NCBI RefSeq assembly: GCF_004337985.1
Contig: NC_043744.1
Location: 4,561,417-4,625,416 of the forward strand
Reading direction: 5' to 3'
DNA length: 64,000 nucleotides
Origin: Pyricularia pennisetigena
Lineage: Eukaryota > Ascomycota > Sordariomycetes > Magnaporthales > Pyriculariaceae
The notes under the pieces are model-generated. The model worked only from the letters and a program-made list of their open reading frames with translations, was not told the DNA's origin and did no database searches. A program made the translations under genes and the position numbers. Numbering within the stretch: the stretch's first letter is position 1; every line of letters begins with the position of its first letter. Positions 11,423 to 23,765 of this stretch are shown here, one piece after another.

Positions 11423-12113
11423 AAACTTATGAGCGACGACTCCCCCTGTCCATCTCCTCTCAGCATACAGTCATGGATCACTTGGCTTTATATTGCTCAA
11501 GTATGGAATTATGTGTTTGATGATACACCCTTAGCTTTTTCTGCCATATTTTTGTACCTTTTGCTCTTCGTTGTTTCAGCGTTAGGGATTGGATTTTGTT
11601 TCTTCCTGAGGTTACTAGACAAAACCAGTCTAGACCTATGTTGCAGCACATAGTGGTTTACAAAGCCGATGTGCTGGTCAGCACTTTTTTTTTCTTTTTA
11701 TTATATATACATTTCATCTGATATCATCTCAGTTCACTTGGAAAGCGCTCCTGGATGATATTGCTGTTGTTTTGGTTCAGTGTACACTGCACTCTGTCAT
11801 GGTAACTATAAGCGCCCTTGTTCAGCCGGTTTATATAGAAAATCGAGATATGTATAAGTTCCCAAGTCCCAAGCGCCTCTTGTTTTCTCATCCTGGTAGT
11901 ATCGAAGCGCCCTATGGGTATGTATGTAGTGAAAAAAATCACCAAAGTCATGTCTAATGGTAATGTACAGAAGTAAAGCCTCATTGGATAATGGGACCAG
12001 AGTCGTAATAAGTGGTGAGTAATGATACAGGCTACTTTCACACGAGAAAAAAGGCCTTTTGTTGCCGATGTGGTGGGTAATATTCCCTATTCTCTCTCTT
12101 ACAACCTTCCTTC
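11264..12113. other. Convergent intergenic region with long poly(A) tract
   Basis: This is 3' flanking sequence for two convergent genes. It contains a 43-nt A run at 11378-11420 and a T run near 11685-11694. No gene is seen. Confidence 0.6.
11378..11420. repeat. Poly(A) tract, 43 nt
   Basis: Forty-three consecutive A residues lie 115 bp after the stop of the coiled-coil gene. No flanking target-site duplication or transposon body was noticed. Confidence 0.9.
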
Positions 12114-13202
12114 TCACATGGCCCTCTCAGTCCGACTCGAGGACAGGGACCAGCCCACCTCAGCGCGCATGATAAGCTCTTCGTACAGCGTCCATGCCAA
12201 GGCGGAACTAAGTGCCTTCCGGCTCATACGCAAGCCCAGGCCGCCGAAGAAAGATCGAATGCCCTCCTCGGCCATCATGGTCCTGGCGGCGACCACCATG
12301 TTGCGGTAGCGCCCGGGCCGCAGCTGGATGCGCGTCTTGACGGCGTCAAAGGGGTTCGACACGACGGAGCAGGCCACAGCAGCCAGGACGCCCGAGGAAA
12401 AGTTGACAGTGGCAGCTCGTGACACGCCCATCCTCTTATTTTCGGAGGTCTCTGGCGCTGAGCTGCTGCCGATGACGACGCCTAAGCGCCGTTTGAACTG
12501 CTCATAGAGCAAAACATAGAGCCCCGCGTAGGGGGCATCGCGGAGCGCGGTGGCCCCGAAACCGGCGAAGAAGCCGCGGGGACCCTCGCTGCGTAATATG
12601 TCGGCCGCAGCGCCGGCGATGGAGCGGTAAGAGTACAGAGAACTCTCGTAGCGGACCTTGATGACAGTCAGGGGCATGAGGACGAAGCCGGCGAAACCCC
12701 GGGCAACGCCACCTGCCAGGAGGTTGCCTGTATTGGAGAGTTTGACAAGGCGGCTGCTGTCGTTCTTGTTGTTGGCGATGTTGCCGCCGCTCGGGGAGGA
12801 GGTTGCAGCGGCATCGTGGGCGAAGAGGGGCACGGCGGCCTTGCGGATGGCGTTGAGGGTGGAGAAGTAAAGGGCAGAGCCGAAACCTGTGCGCAAGGCT
12901 GACGGGACTGTGCCGCGCCAAAGACCACGGAGGCCAGCCGGAGAGGTGTGGCGGATCTCCGAGACGGTGCGGAGGATGTTTTGGTGCGGGGACTGCTGGA
13001 CCCGTGTTTTGAGAAGATCGATTGGCTGCAGGAGTGCGGCTGAGAGGACGCCCGACCCGAGGCCAGCTACGAAGTGAAAAGCTGCAGAGAGGTGAAGAAT
13101 GTTAGTCGGGCGGTGTGGGCAGGGTAACGTGGGCGAGTATGCGATGCGCTGCCGCGGAGACATACAAGACTTTGAGCCGCTCTTGCTGGTGCCATCAGAC
13201 AT
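12114..13202 (-). CDS. HEM25: Mitochondrial glycine carrier HEM25 (SLC25A38 family)
   Basis: Two exons on the minus strand: 13202-13166 and 13081-12114, giving 334 aa. Members of this family import glycine across the inner mitochondrial membrane for the first step of heme synthesis. Three Solcar repeats are visible, with signature motifs QPIDLLKTR (from residue 31), MPLTVIKVR and NPFDAVKTR. FHFVAGLGSGVLSA starts helix 1, and the ALYFSTLN segment is typical of Hem25. A Gly/Asn/Ser-rich insert (about 25 residues) lies between repeats 1 and 2. The 84-nt intron (13082-13165, GTATGT..CAG) is a multiple of three with no in-frame stop, so an unspliced reading frame also exists. I chose the spliced start at 13202 because it leads directly into helix 1. 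Confidence 0.9.
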   Translation of the reverse strand: MSDGTSKSGSKSCMSPRQRIAYSPTLPCPHRPTNILHLSAAFHFVAGLGSGVLSAALLQPIDLLKTRVQQSPHQNILRTVSEIRHTSPAGLRGLWRGTVPSALRTGFGSALYFSTLNAIRKAAVPLFAHDAAATSSPSGGNIANNKNDSSRLVKLSNTGNLLAGGVARGFAGFVLMPLTVIKVRYESSLYSYRSIAGAAADILRSEGPRGFFAGFGATALRDAPYAGLYVLLYEQFKRRLGVVIGSSSAPETSENKRMGVSRAATVNFSSGVLAAVACSVVSNPFDAVKTRIQLRPGRYRNMVVAARTMMAEEGIRSFFGGLGLRMSRKALSSALAWTLYEELIMRAEVGWSLSSSRTERAM

Positions 13203-13919
13203 GGCGGAGTTGTGTTGCCTGGGATCGGCGTTTCGCAGCGAGTCGTGGCAATTGAGGGCGCGTGAAGAGAGATATTGGACAAAAGCTCGTCCCTTTGGAC
13301 GGAACAAACGATAAAAAGGTTGATAACCTAACCAAAAACAGGACTGGCCATGGTGCGTTTCGAGATTACTCCCTCATTGAAAACAGAATGACACGTTTAA
13401 AAAATCCGAGTAGAGTGTCGCTAGTCAATTGACGGTCATCATCACCGATTGCAAGTCAAAAGTCGAAATTTTGGGTTGGGAAGCTGTAGAAGAGGGCCGA
13501 ACAAAATGCTAGAGCTGATCAGTAGAGTGCAAGTGCGCCGGATGACGTGACTCTAACTAATTCTTGCCGGGATATTCGGGGGCTAGGCGCTTCCCACAAA
13601 ACCGCTAACAGGGCCCCTCCCCGGACTTTCCCGGTGTGGCTTGCCAAACGGGCCTGCCTCGAACAACTTACTTTGTACCTAAACTAGTAAGGGATGCTAT
13701 TGTAGCCTCCTACCTACCGAATATGTGGCAGGGAAGTACGTACCTAGATAGTCAGGTAGCAAGTACGTAGGGAGCATGGCAAGTGCAGTATTCAGTGCTG
13801 ACTATTGATTTAGTATGCGTGGCGAAGAACACGAATATTTACGGGTATGGAGTGGTCATTCACGTCAAATCCACCAAGTTTGTCAGGAGGTCATTATATT
13901 TGCGTTATTTTTCACCGTT
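13203..13919. other. Intergenic region with TACCTA/GTACGT words
   Basis: This separates HEM25 and COG8, both on the minus strand. A dense group of TACCT, GTACC and TAGTAAG words lies at 13671-13775. No gene is seen. Confidence 0.55.
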
Positions 13920-15224
13920 CTAACGGCCGCTTTTCTCCTTTTGATCCCCGACTATAGACTCTAGCCTTCCAGCAAGAAGCCTATGTCGCTTCACAACTTG
14001 CACCCACTCCTCCTCAGCCTCGCCGCCGACATCGAGGGTAGCCAGGAACAGTCCAAAATCGCCTCCTAGGCGACCTAAGCTACCAGCACAGTACAGGACC
14101 TGGGTTAACAGGCTATCGCGAGAGGTCTGGTCTCTGACAGTGGGCAAGTACAGTCTCAAAGTCTCTAACAGCATGTCGACGAGGTGAAGCGGAAATGTTG
14201 CCAGTGGTGACGGTAGCGGCTGCAGAGGGTCATCCCGAGTGGTTGGTGGAGTAGTCGCATCGGCCTGAGGAAATATGCTTCTGTACATGGTCACGATAGC
14301 AAAACTCTGTTCCCGGAAAATCTCAATGTACTTTTTCAGATATTTTTCTGTCTGCTGGCCGCCGGACCAAGCGCTGCCGCTCTTGAGGGAAGATGTCTGT
14401 TTGGCGCGCTCCTGATCGGCGAGCTCTCGCAGCGGCGACAGGGCATCGAGCATAGTCATAAGCATGGCCAGTCGACAGACAAGGAATAGGGCTCCCAAAG
14501 CCCGTTCCTGCGATTCACCGCTCTGATCTGCTGCTTTGATGTCGGGAAGCACCCTGCGCAACCAGCTGATGGTGCGGAGAGAGGCAGCAAGCTTCAGATT
14601 AGGTGCCTTGAGCGACAGGACGAGGTTCGTCGCCATGGTGCGCATCGCCTCGTCGGCCTGCAATGACACAGACGCGACTAGCGACGACTGCGAATGCAGT
14701 GCATGTAACCGACGGATGTGGCTATTGAGGTCCAGCGCTGACGAGTAGTTGACTGGAGCGGAGGATATGGAAGAAGAAAGAAGGGCTGGTAGCTCCAGCA
14801 CATCGACTAATCGCTCGACATTTCGCGAAAGTAGCAACGCCTTCTTCCTGCGGGCGAGCAGCTCGTTCTCGCCTGACTTATTGTAGGTGGTTGAGAATCG
14901 GACGGCCTCGCTATCAAGCCTCGGGATAGCGTTGCGGAGGTCGGTTGTGCTAGAGGCCAGCACAGGCAATGCTGTCTGTAAGGCTGCATGATGCGTCGCC
15001 GATTCTATTATCGGTTTGTGTGATTTCTTGGATAGCGCCTGGAGCGACAGGAGCAAGCTGTGGGATTCGTGTGCAAGAGCTTGCGGCTCTTCATTTTCGA
15101 GGGAAGAAACCGTCTGAGAGGTGAGATTCGCAAGGTAGTCGAGAGACGTCCTATCGGCAGGCGGAAGCTGCTGTGAGGAATGATCTGGAACGGATGCCAG
15201 AAGGTCGTACAGGAGGTCGGCCAT
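13920..15224 (-). CDS. COG8: Conserved oligomeric Golgi complex subunit 8
   Basis: A single-exon gene of 434 aa. COG8 (Dor1 family) is a lobe-B subunit of the COG tether for retrograde vesicles inside the Golgi. The N-terminus, MADLLYDLLASVPDHS, is followed by helices typical of the Dor1 domain: YLANLTSQTVSSLE, RNVERLVDVLELP, ALDLNSHIRRLHALH and LRTISWLRRVLPDI. Further signatures are EKYLKKYIEIFREQSFAIVT and LVDMLLETLRLYLPTV in the C-terminal half. It is a soluble, largely alpha-helical protein without membrane segments. The ATG at 15224 opens the frame directly before the conserved helices. No intron is needed. Confidence 0.88.
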   Translation of the reverse strand: MADLLYDLLASVPDHSSQQLPPADRTSLDYLANLTSQTVSSLENEEPQALAHESHSLLLSLQALSKKSHKPIIESATHHAALQTALPVLASSTTDLRNAIPRLDSEAVRFSTTYNKSGENELLARRKKALLLSRNVERLVDVLELPALLSSSISSAPVNYSSALDLNSHIRRLHALHSQSSLVASVSLQADEAMRTMATNLVLSLKAPNLKLAASLRTISWLRRVLPDIKAADQSGESQERALGALFLVCRLAMLMTMLDALSPLRELADQERAKQTSSLKSGSAWSGGQQTEKYLKKYIEIFREQSFAIVTMYRSIFPQADATTPPTTRDDPLQPLPSPLATFPLHLVDMLLETLRLYLPTVRDQTSRDSLLTQVLYCAGSLGRLGGDFGLFLATLDVGGEAEEEWVQVVKRHRLLAGRLESIVGDQKEKSGR

Positions 15225-16664
15225 GGCTGCGACAGGCCGTCATCCTGCTTTGCTCACCGGCCCTAACCGCTGAAGCAACGAGGTGGATGATCTCGTGATG
15301 AAGCGTCACACTGATCCAAAAAGAATGGGTTTAAGGCACCGGGCCGGGGTCCTCAGGGACCCTAGGATGCAATGCAGGTGGTCTCGAGGCGTATGACACC
15401 AACTCGTGGCTAGTACAGACAGAGAAGTAGGCTGAAAACAGGGGTCGTCCAGTTATGATAGACAGATGCAAGGCAACGTCAACAAGCTGAGTTGCTATCG
15501 GAAATGTTCACGTGTCGCGTTCCGCTGCTGCGGCAAATCCACCAAATAAGCGGCCCTTCCGTGGATTGAAGGTGGCTCCCTTGCGTTGTCCACCTTCTCC
15601 AGCGCACCTGCCATTAAGGGCCTCAGTCGCCGCGAACTCCACACCAGAGAACTTGAGCGCTAGGTACTGGCGGGGTTATTGACAGTGTAACATGCAGGCA
15701 TGACAGACATTCTAGGTACATGCACTCGAGGTACCCTCCAACTCCCTGCCTCTTGTTAGGCGCGCAACCGATGTCCTGGAAATACGCCTGACTGATCAGA
15801 TAAACCGCGTTCCCCTCCCTTGGCAGGTCGTCATCCCCAACAGTTTCGGCCCCTGACTCTTCCCCCAAATCGGGGCCCTTGGTGGAAGGTGTGTTTTTTA
15901 TTCTTAATAACCCTTTCATGGGAAAAACACCAATCGGCAATATTTCAAGTCACGTCTTTGTATTTCCCCGGGGGAAAAACCATGGAAATCTCTTCAATCT
16001 TTGATTAACACCGTACCCAATAATTTACCCAGTTCGTCCGATCCCCAAATATTGAGTTGAGGTGAAGCGAACAAAAAAAAAGCAAAAAAGAAAAAAAAAA
16101 AAAAAAAAGAAGAAAGAAAATCCACTCCACTATTATTTCCCCAGCTTCTTTGTCGCCTCGCCGAGGACTGAACCAGAAGCACACCAAGCTTAGCTCGCTG
16201 GACATTGATCACGGGATTCCGCGCCAAACTCGTGACACACAGCCTGGCACAGCTACGCCTCGCGGACATCATTTCGGGCAAGACAGTTTGTGTCTTCAAG
16301 ATATTGATTTGTGGTGTTGGGGTGTCGTGGGGTACGTTAACAGTGATATGACGTGAAGGTGTTGTGCCGTGACCCTGAACCCCTTGGGCTTGGCAGCAGT
16401 GAAAACCTGCCTGCCCTGCGTAAGAAAAGTGCGCGCCGGCCCGCAGGCTTCATAAAAAGGTGTGGGATTTCTGCGCCGGCGTGGCCTCTGGCATTTTGTC
16501 TTCTTTAATCTATTATTTGTTCGTTTGTATCGGTCTGCTCACAATTCCTTGGATTTCGTTCAGCTCGAACCGGAACCGATATTTGCCTTGCGACTACGAC
16601 AGCGCCAAGCCATAAATAGACCACACCATCGACATCACCAGGGAGGCATATAAAAGGCTACGAC
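15225..16664. other. Intergenic region, divergent promoters of COG8 and the TLC gene
   Basis: This 1.4-kb gap separates divergent genes. It contains TAGGTAC words near 15661 and 15711-15735, and an A-rich patch with runs of 8 to 18 A at 16070-16120. A CATAAAAAGG sequence near 16450 is a weak TATA candidate for the TLC gene. No gene is seen. Confidence 0.5.
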
Positions 16665-17799
16665 ATGAGGGATCCGTTCCCCATCGCCCCGATCCCGGCT
16701 TTGAGCCGGGCGGTGCAGCCCATCGCCGACATGTTGCACCTCCCGACTTTGCCGCTGCACATCCACGAGGTTCTCGGGGCCGCGCTATTCTATACATTCA
16801 TTCACATGGTCATCTCCCCGTGGATATCGATGAAGTTGTGGTCCGACAGATATCCAATCAACTCGAGGGGCAAAAGAATGAGCTGGGACTCGCACGTCGT
16901 GTCAATGGTCCAGTCATGCCTCATCAACGTCCTTGCGCTTTACGTTCACTTCTATGACGAGGAGCGGTGGGAATTCAACTGGGAACAGCGCGTTTGGGGG
17001 TACACTGGTGCCTGCGCCATGATCCAGAGCCTGGCCGCTGGCTACTTTGTCTGGGACTTGATAATTACCGTGCTGCACTTCGAAACCTTTGGAATTGGTG
17101 TCTTGATGCATGCCATCAGTGCACTGACTGTTTATTCGTTTGGATACGTGAGTGGCTTTTCAATATATTGCTGGTCTGCATCAGACTGAAGCATTCTATC
17201 ACTGTCAGAAACTAACAGATTCGGTTTTGCAGAGACCTGTATTCAACTACTACGCCACCAACTTCATCCTCTATGAGCTTTCCACTCCCTTCCTCAACAT
17301 CCACTGGTTCTTCGACAAGTTGGGAATGACTGGAACAAAGGCTCAGCTGATCAACGGCATCTGCCTGATCTCTGTCTTCTTCTCATGCCGTTTGATCTGG
17401 GGCAACTGGCAATCTGCTCTCGTCTACCGCGATATGTGGCGTGCTATATGGACCAGCGAGATCCCGGTCAACTCCACCATCATCTGTGGGGATTTTGACG
17501 GCATGAAGGTGGCTGTCAACCCCTCGCCGATCCCCATCTGGCTGGTCCTCGCCTATTTCGCCAGCAACCTGACCTTGAACATGCTGAACGTATTCTGGCT
17601 GTTCAAGATGATCAGTGCCGTGAAGAAGCGATTCACGCCGGCGAAGGAGGACCCAGCCGCCATCAAGGAAAAGCCGGTTCCTGCCTCGTCCGAATCAGGA
17701 GTGACAAGTGGTCTGCAGCAGACTGCCGATGCACTCAGAAAGAGGAATTTGCCCGAGGTGCTTCCCGTTATCGATGACGACCTCGGTGACATGACTTAA
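16665..17799 (+). CDS. TLC-domain multi-pass membrane protein
   Basis: Two exons: 16665-17147 and 17233-17799 (phase 0, GTGAGT..GCAG), giving 349 aa. TLC domains (TRAM/LAG1/CLN8) occur in ceramide synthases and related ER lipid proteins. About six hydrophobic segments are visible: HEVLGAALFYTFIHMVI, SMVQSCLINVLALYV, AMIQSLAAGYFVWDLII, GVLMHAISALTVYSFGY, INGICLISVFFSCRLIW and IPIWLVLAYFASNLTL. The HFETFGIGVLMHAISAL segment and NFILYELSTPFLNIHWFFDK match the TLC core. The ceramide-synthase Lag1 motif with its double His is not evident, so this is more like the TLCD/TMEM56 group than a ceramide synthase. The tail is cytosolic, charged and ends in DDDLGDMT. Confidence 0.88.
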
Positions 17800-19913
17800 T
17801 TCACTGCACGTCTTTGGCCTCTTTATATTCAATGTCACGGTCACTATCCAAGCTCAAACAATGCTCTTGGCAGGGCGGGCGAAAAAAATTCGTTAGCTCT
17901 CTTCAAACGGTTGCGACAACCCTAGAAGATTTGGGGCTAGGCTGTTTTATTTTAGCGTGCCCGCGATAAGTCCCTTAAGGTCTGTGGCGCGTCCCTCTCA
18001 GTCTGGTCTCACATAAGCTTTCCTACTACAGGCTTGTAAACAGTTTCCAAATTCATGTTATAGCTCGTCGTTTTGCCATTTCCATAGACTATCGTGTTTT
18101 TTTTTCTTCAACAGCGTTTGTTTACTGGACTGCCATCCATAGAAGCAAAAACCTCAGCATTCATCCTCGTCCTTTTAGTTTTGCTGACGAATGTCGCAAA
18201 ATGATCAAAAAATCCCCAGCATATCGTTGCTCGCTAGGAGAGATGCGAATGCTGACGGCAATGACTATGTAACAATATTCCCCATAATCAAATTTGGCTT
18301 GTTGCACACTTGGCTTGAATCCACGACTACGGCAAGGTGCAGGGTAGGCTGGATGCGAACCCTTTATATTGATAACTTTGAGACGGGCGCAATCAATAAT
18401 ACCAGCTCATATCAACCAAAACTTTTGGCCCACGAGACGATTTCAGCCCTCGTATCACGGCAAGGAATATGAACGCATACACGCCTACACATCCACCTAC
18501 AAACGTTCCGATGGCTACAGGCGCAATTACATTGTAGCCTCTGTGCAAGCACTTATAGCCGTTTCCTCCCGCGGTTTATCCTAGGAAGAATACCCGAGCA
18601 GTCGCCCTAACTTTTGAGCCCAGGTACACGTACAGATATTCGTAGGTAGGAAGGAGTATGCAAAATGGCGGAAGAAGGGAAGAAATGACTAGACTAGACG
18701 AGAGATGCAGACACATTCTTTCAAAAAATCTTGTCATCTGCATTGCAGAGGATGCACACGGACTTTGGATGGCCCCTGTCTTCCCGCTATGACTGCTGTT
18801 TCTGATCAAGCGCAACCTGGAGCTACAAGATAACAAATAAGTTTAAATTGGTTGGCGTTGTATGCTGTCCTTGGCCTAGTCGCTGCTCAAAGCAACTGGA
18901 GGATGATGACGATACAATGTGCATATTATAATATTTTGTAGATTCGCAGAGAAGTAATATGAACAATCGACATAGACTGAGACACCAACACTCCCCCGAG
19001 CAAGCAGACGTGCAAACCAAGAAAAAGGGAAAAAAACAGAAAAGACAAGAATAAAGTGGCACAATTAGCAAAAAAAGAAAACAAACCGGCCTTCCCATCA
19101 ATACTTGTCAGAATCAGGGACCGTGCTTCCGTGTCCAAATTTCGTGGTCAACAATCAAGCTATGGCCCATAACGTTGTCCCACATACGCCACTTCTCAAA
19201 GAAGCGTCTCTCCAGTCCCGCAGAGATTTCCCAGCCCTCCCGGTTTACCATGCCAATCTCCTGCGCTCCGGAAGCTGATCAATCAGAAAGCCTCCTATAA
19301 AAATCGCGGGAAGATCCCGAAGAAAACATCCGAAGGTATCTGGCAGCCACTTGGAAAGCAAACAGGCAGGCAGGTAATCGGAAAGATCTTGCAAAGCGGG
19401 CCGGTTTTTCATTTTTGTTTTCTTCTTGCAGGGGGGCAGATCGGCCTTCTCTCTCAACAGAATGGGGCCTTGCTCCAGATTGGCCCCCTCCAACCAAACC
19501 CCAAATGGTCCGCGGCGCCAGCGGTCAACCTCGCGGCTAGTTATCGTTAAGCTTTAGCGAGACACATACCACTAACCGTAGCAGGCAGAGGTAGCAGTCA
19601 CGGCTCAAATTTTACCGTCTGAACATTAAAACTTAATGCGCCTGTACTCATGAAGCTTTGACAGCCGCAAGGGGGGGTTGCATGTGCCCATCATTGAACC
19701 GTATCAACCAATCGTTATGCTGTCTGTCATAATCTGGCTCTCTATTCATTGAAAGCAGTTCCCAAATATGCAAGGAGTGGTGGCAAACATTGCAGGTGAT
19801 GAACATGAGATTACATGAAACTATTCTCATGGCGTTTCCTCAGCTAACGCGCAAGTAGAGGGCATGAAAGCTCTCGGGGTGGACGCTCTGATACCCGGCT
19901 AACCCAACGACGT
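17800..19913. other. Long convergent intergenic region
   Basis: This is 2.1 kb of 3' flanking sequence between the TLC gene and SLA1, which converge. ORFs are short and show no domains. No RNA gene or repeat was recognised. Confidence 0.55.
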
Positions 19914-22900
19914 TTAGAAGCCAAATGGATTCTGCGGCGCTAGTGATGGGGAAAACGATTCAAGCGTCAGCAGATGATATACATGGGATCGGATGTGGCG
20001 AAGTGTGGTCAATCGGATGAAAACTTACTAGCAGCAGACAGGTTCGCCCGTCTCCCGGTGGGCTGTGGTGCAAGCTTTGGCGCATCCTGAATACCAAAGC
20101 GAACTGGAGGCGGAGGGCCAGTCTTTTGCGGCTGCAGAGGCGCCATTCCCGCATTGCCGAAGCCATGAGTGAAGTGAGTCCCCGTCTGTTGTGGTTGGAG
20201 CTGTTGGGGCTGTTGAATCTGCGGCATCTGCGGCATGCCAGTGCGCTGAGGTTCCATCGCCGGCGGCAGGAAGCTGTTGATGCCACCGCCTGTTTGCTGT
20301 GGCATGCCAAATTGTTGCTGCTGTTGCATGGGGTTATATCCGCCTTGAAGTCCGGTAGGCTGCATCTGAACCGGAGAGAATGTAGACTGCCTGTTGGGGT
20401 CGGCAAAGGGGCTTTGCATTTGCTGTGGCCCGCCCATGTTCATTCCCATAGCCATCATGCCAGTGGGCTGCGGCTGCATGAACTGGTTTTGAAGCCCGGC
20501 ACCAAAGCCCTGCTGTGGTTGCATACCGGTCTGGAACGGCATCATCATGCCAGGTTGCCCTGTTGGCTGCGGCTGGAATCCTTGCATGCCGCCCATCGGC
20601 TGCATTTGCTGCATCTGTTGGGCATATTGTTGCTGTAGCCTCGCCTGATTGATCTCGTTCAGGCTTTGGCCTGGTGGAGCGATGTGTCCTGTCATTTGGG
20701 GCTGGAGAGGCGGCGGCGTGAAAGCGCTCGGTTGAGCCGATTGTGGTGCTGACAGCGGGCGCGAAGGAGGTGGTGGCACAAGAGCGCCCTGTCCTTGGGT
20801 ATACTGAGGGGCGACCGGCCTCAGCCGTGGCATAGATCCCGGCTGCTGGCCGTTGGCCGACGGTGCGCCTGTGGGCTGTTGTGTGATGGTAGAGAAGAAA
20901 GACGGCGTCGCTCCCTGCTGCTGTTGAGGCTGCTGCTGCTGCTGAGGTTGCTGCTGTACAGGAGTCTCAAGGATGGGTGTTGCAGTCTTGTCAGGCTGCA
21001 GAGGTTGGGTTAGGAGGGAGAGTTCTTGCATAGCTCCTGTTGGAGCAGGCACCATAGGCTTGGGGGCAGGAGTTGTGGCGGGGACGGGAGCGGGAGCGGG
21101 AGCAGCTGTGGCAGAGCTTGGAGCTTCGGCCGAACGCGAGGGAGCTTGGGCCGCCGTTTCAGCCGAAGTCTGTTTACTCGAAGGCTTCACATTCCATGCA
21201 TCGTCGTCAAAGCCACTGGCCGTTGTCCCTGTGGCTGATGCAGGTGTCATGACCGGCGGCGCTGAGGACTTCGCATTAGTCGCACTCGACCCTGTGGCTT
21301 GCGACGTGAAAGCTTTGGGGTCAACAACGTCGCTGGTCTGCGAGTTTGGCTTGGGGCGACCCCTGGTTGTGTTGTTCTTGAGCGCGCCGCCAGGTCCCGA
21401 GAAAAGGCCCCCTGATTCTTCCTCGCCCTTCTTCTTTCGTGCATACTTGTTATCCAAGAACCTCATAATCTTGATGATATCACCTTCTCTGATGCCCATA
21501 TTACGCAGTATAGTGGCATCAACGTCTGGCAGGACGCTTTCGTCCATCGAATCCCTGGTGAAAGCCTGTGCGTAACGTTCACAAAGGCCAGGCGCGATAT
21601 CGCATCCCAAAAAGAAGGGGAACCAATCATACTCGGGTTTCGGCGGCTCGATGGATGCGCCAAGCTTGGCACCGGATGATACCCTGTTGGAAAGTGCTGT
21701 CTTTTTGACAACGGACAATGGCTTGTCCTCGTCCAAGGAGATACCTTCGACCCTTTCGACATACTCGAGATCCTCGACCGACATCTTGGCGATCGGGACT
21801 GCAATCTTGACGCCGTTCATCTTGTGGAGGTTGATCTTTCCATCCCTCAATCCGAGGTACTGCGCTTCCACGCTGAAGGACTTGGATCGGTCTGTCCACG
21901 TCCTTACCTTTGATGAATCCGGCTCTGCATTGTTGACGAAAATTGTGTCAGCAACCAAGAAAAATGACTGCCTCTGATGAGGAGCAAACACGGCATTATG
22001 AAGTGTGTACACTTACTTGACTTCGGCTTGGAGCTGGACGAGTTTCCATTTTCTCTGCTTCGCTGTTGGCCAACATTGTTACTATCAGTCCTCGACCTTC
22101 CCGACAGGCTGCTGTTGCGCTCGGGCAGCCTCATTCCAGGCCCTACCTCTGATTGCCGTCTCTCGTCCTTCATCGCTGCACGAACTGCTTCTTTCGTAAG
22201 GCGTTCCTCTTCGAGTCGGTTCTGGGCCACGGTCGACTTGCCCGCGTTGACGCCTGATGCGGCGCTTGTCGGCTGGATCTGCACCGTTCCGATAACCTCG
22301 ATGTAGCTGCTCGGAACCACGCCCTCCTTACCATTCTTGACTCGGCGCACTTGCCACCAATCCTCGCTCTTGGTGTCGTCTAATATGACGACCTCGTCGC
22401 CCACAGCAACAGTGACCTCGTCGTCGCCCTGCGCCATGAAGTCGTAGAGCACTTGTCCCTTCTTTTGTTGCTGCCCCGTGCCCGCCATGATGACCTCGCG
22501 CAACCCCTCGGCCCTGATGGCACCAGCGAGCTCTCCCAGGACACTAACAATCTCCTCCGCTGTATCCTTTGCCCCGGCATGCAGGTCCAGGCTCTTACTG
22601 GGACGCACCAAGTCCAAGAAGACGTGCTTGCCCTCGCGAGAGTAGTGGCTCATCTTATCGGCCGTCCACTCGCGCGATGGCCCGTCCTGCGCCCTTTCTG
22701 GTGCGATCAAGATAGTGCCCGTCTTCAAGTTGATGCCAAGTGTCGTGGGCATCTTTTTCTTCTTGCCGAGCACAGATACCATTTCGTTGATGTTGTACAT
22801 GCGGAAGCCACCAGGTGAGAGTCCCGGAGAAGTTGGCATCTGGTAGTTATCGATGACGTCGTCTCGCTCGGCAAAGTTGACTGACCGCTGCGGCAACGGC

Positions 22901-23765
22901 GGGGAGTGAGGTGAGACCACGGCTTGGTCCATGGAGCGGTGCGACTGCTCGCGAGGCCGAGCCGGCAGCGGCGGCGACTTCGCATCCTCAGTGTCACTGC
23001 CATCGGAGGTGTAGGTAGGCCTAGGGGGAAGAGCAAGCGGAGGAGGGGCCGATCTGGTCTCGGCAGCAGAAGATGAGGCGGCTTTCGCGGTTAGGACTCC
23101 AGCCAGCGCAGCAGCAGCCCCAGTCGCAGCCACGGAACCAGTCACTGCCGAGCTGCCCGGCGACGCCTCGCCCGGGGAAGGTTGAGGTGATTCATCAACC
23201 TGGGTCCTTGCGGGCAGAGCTGGTGGCTGTGGTACCGGTGCAGACGCTTCTTCTGCGGCGCCATCTTGAATCTCGATATAGTTGGACGGCACGAAACCGT
23301 AGTCATCTTCGTAACGGGCGAGGATCCAGTCGGGGTCCGAGTCGTCGTAGACGTCTAGTTGGGCATCTTCGGGAAAAGAAAGTTCCTCGTCTGATTGTCT
23401 CGTATAGTCGAAAAGAGCGCGAGCGTGGGCTTTTGGTTGTACCTACGAGATTAAGGGGTAGAAAGAATCAGTCACCAATGCACCTGAACCAAGTTGCCCA
23501 GACTTGATGCTAAACAAACAGCCCATTTCAACCCCGCGCAGCACCTTATCATCCTGCAAAAGCTCACCTCTTCAATGTAGGTATTTGGTATCAAGCCTTC
23601 AGGTTCCTCCTCCTCATCCTCGCCAGCCTTCTTCTTGGCCTTCCACCACGCATCCTCGGCGCTCTTCTCGAGGATGTACAGCAGGTCGCCCTCCACCAAG
23701 ACCAGCTCACCCTCCGACTGGGGCTCGTAGTCGTAGAGGGCTTGGTAGACGCCGATGAAGCCCAT
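19914..23765 (-). CDS. SLA1: Actin cytoskeleton/endocytosis adaptor SLA1
   Basis: Four exons on the minus strand: 23765-23568, 23442-22017, 21924-20029, 19939-19914, giving 1181 aa with consistent phases. Sla1 links cargo, Las17/WASP and Pan1-End3 at cortical actin patches. Two SH3 domains open the protein (YQALYDYEP.., ARALFDYTR..), and a third lies near 340-400 (GQVLYDFMAQ..SEDWWQVRRV). SHD1 is near 546-612 (VRTWTDRSKSFSVEA..NGVKIAVPIAKMSVEDLEYVE) and a SAM-like SHD2 follows (YDWFPFFLGCDI..). The C-terminal third is Gln/Pro-rich with about ten LxxQxTG-like motifs, known in yeast Sla1 as Ark1/Prk1 sites. The tiny last exon supplies TPQNPFGF; the NPF end is an EH-domain ligand. Without this exon the frame would end in an unrelated short tail, so the last junction is supported by the protein end. 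Confidence 0.93.
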
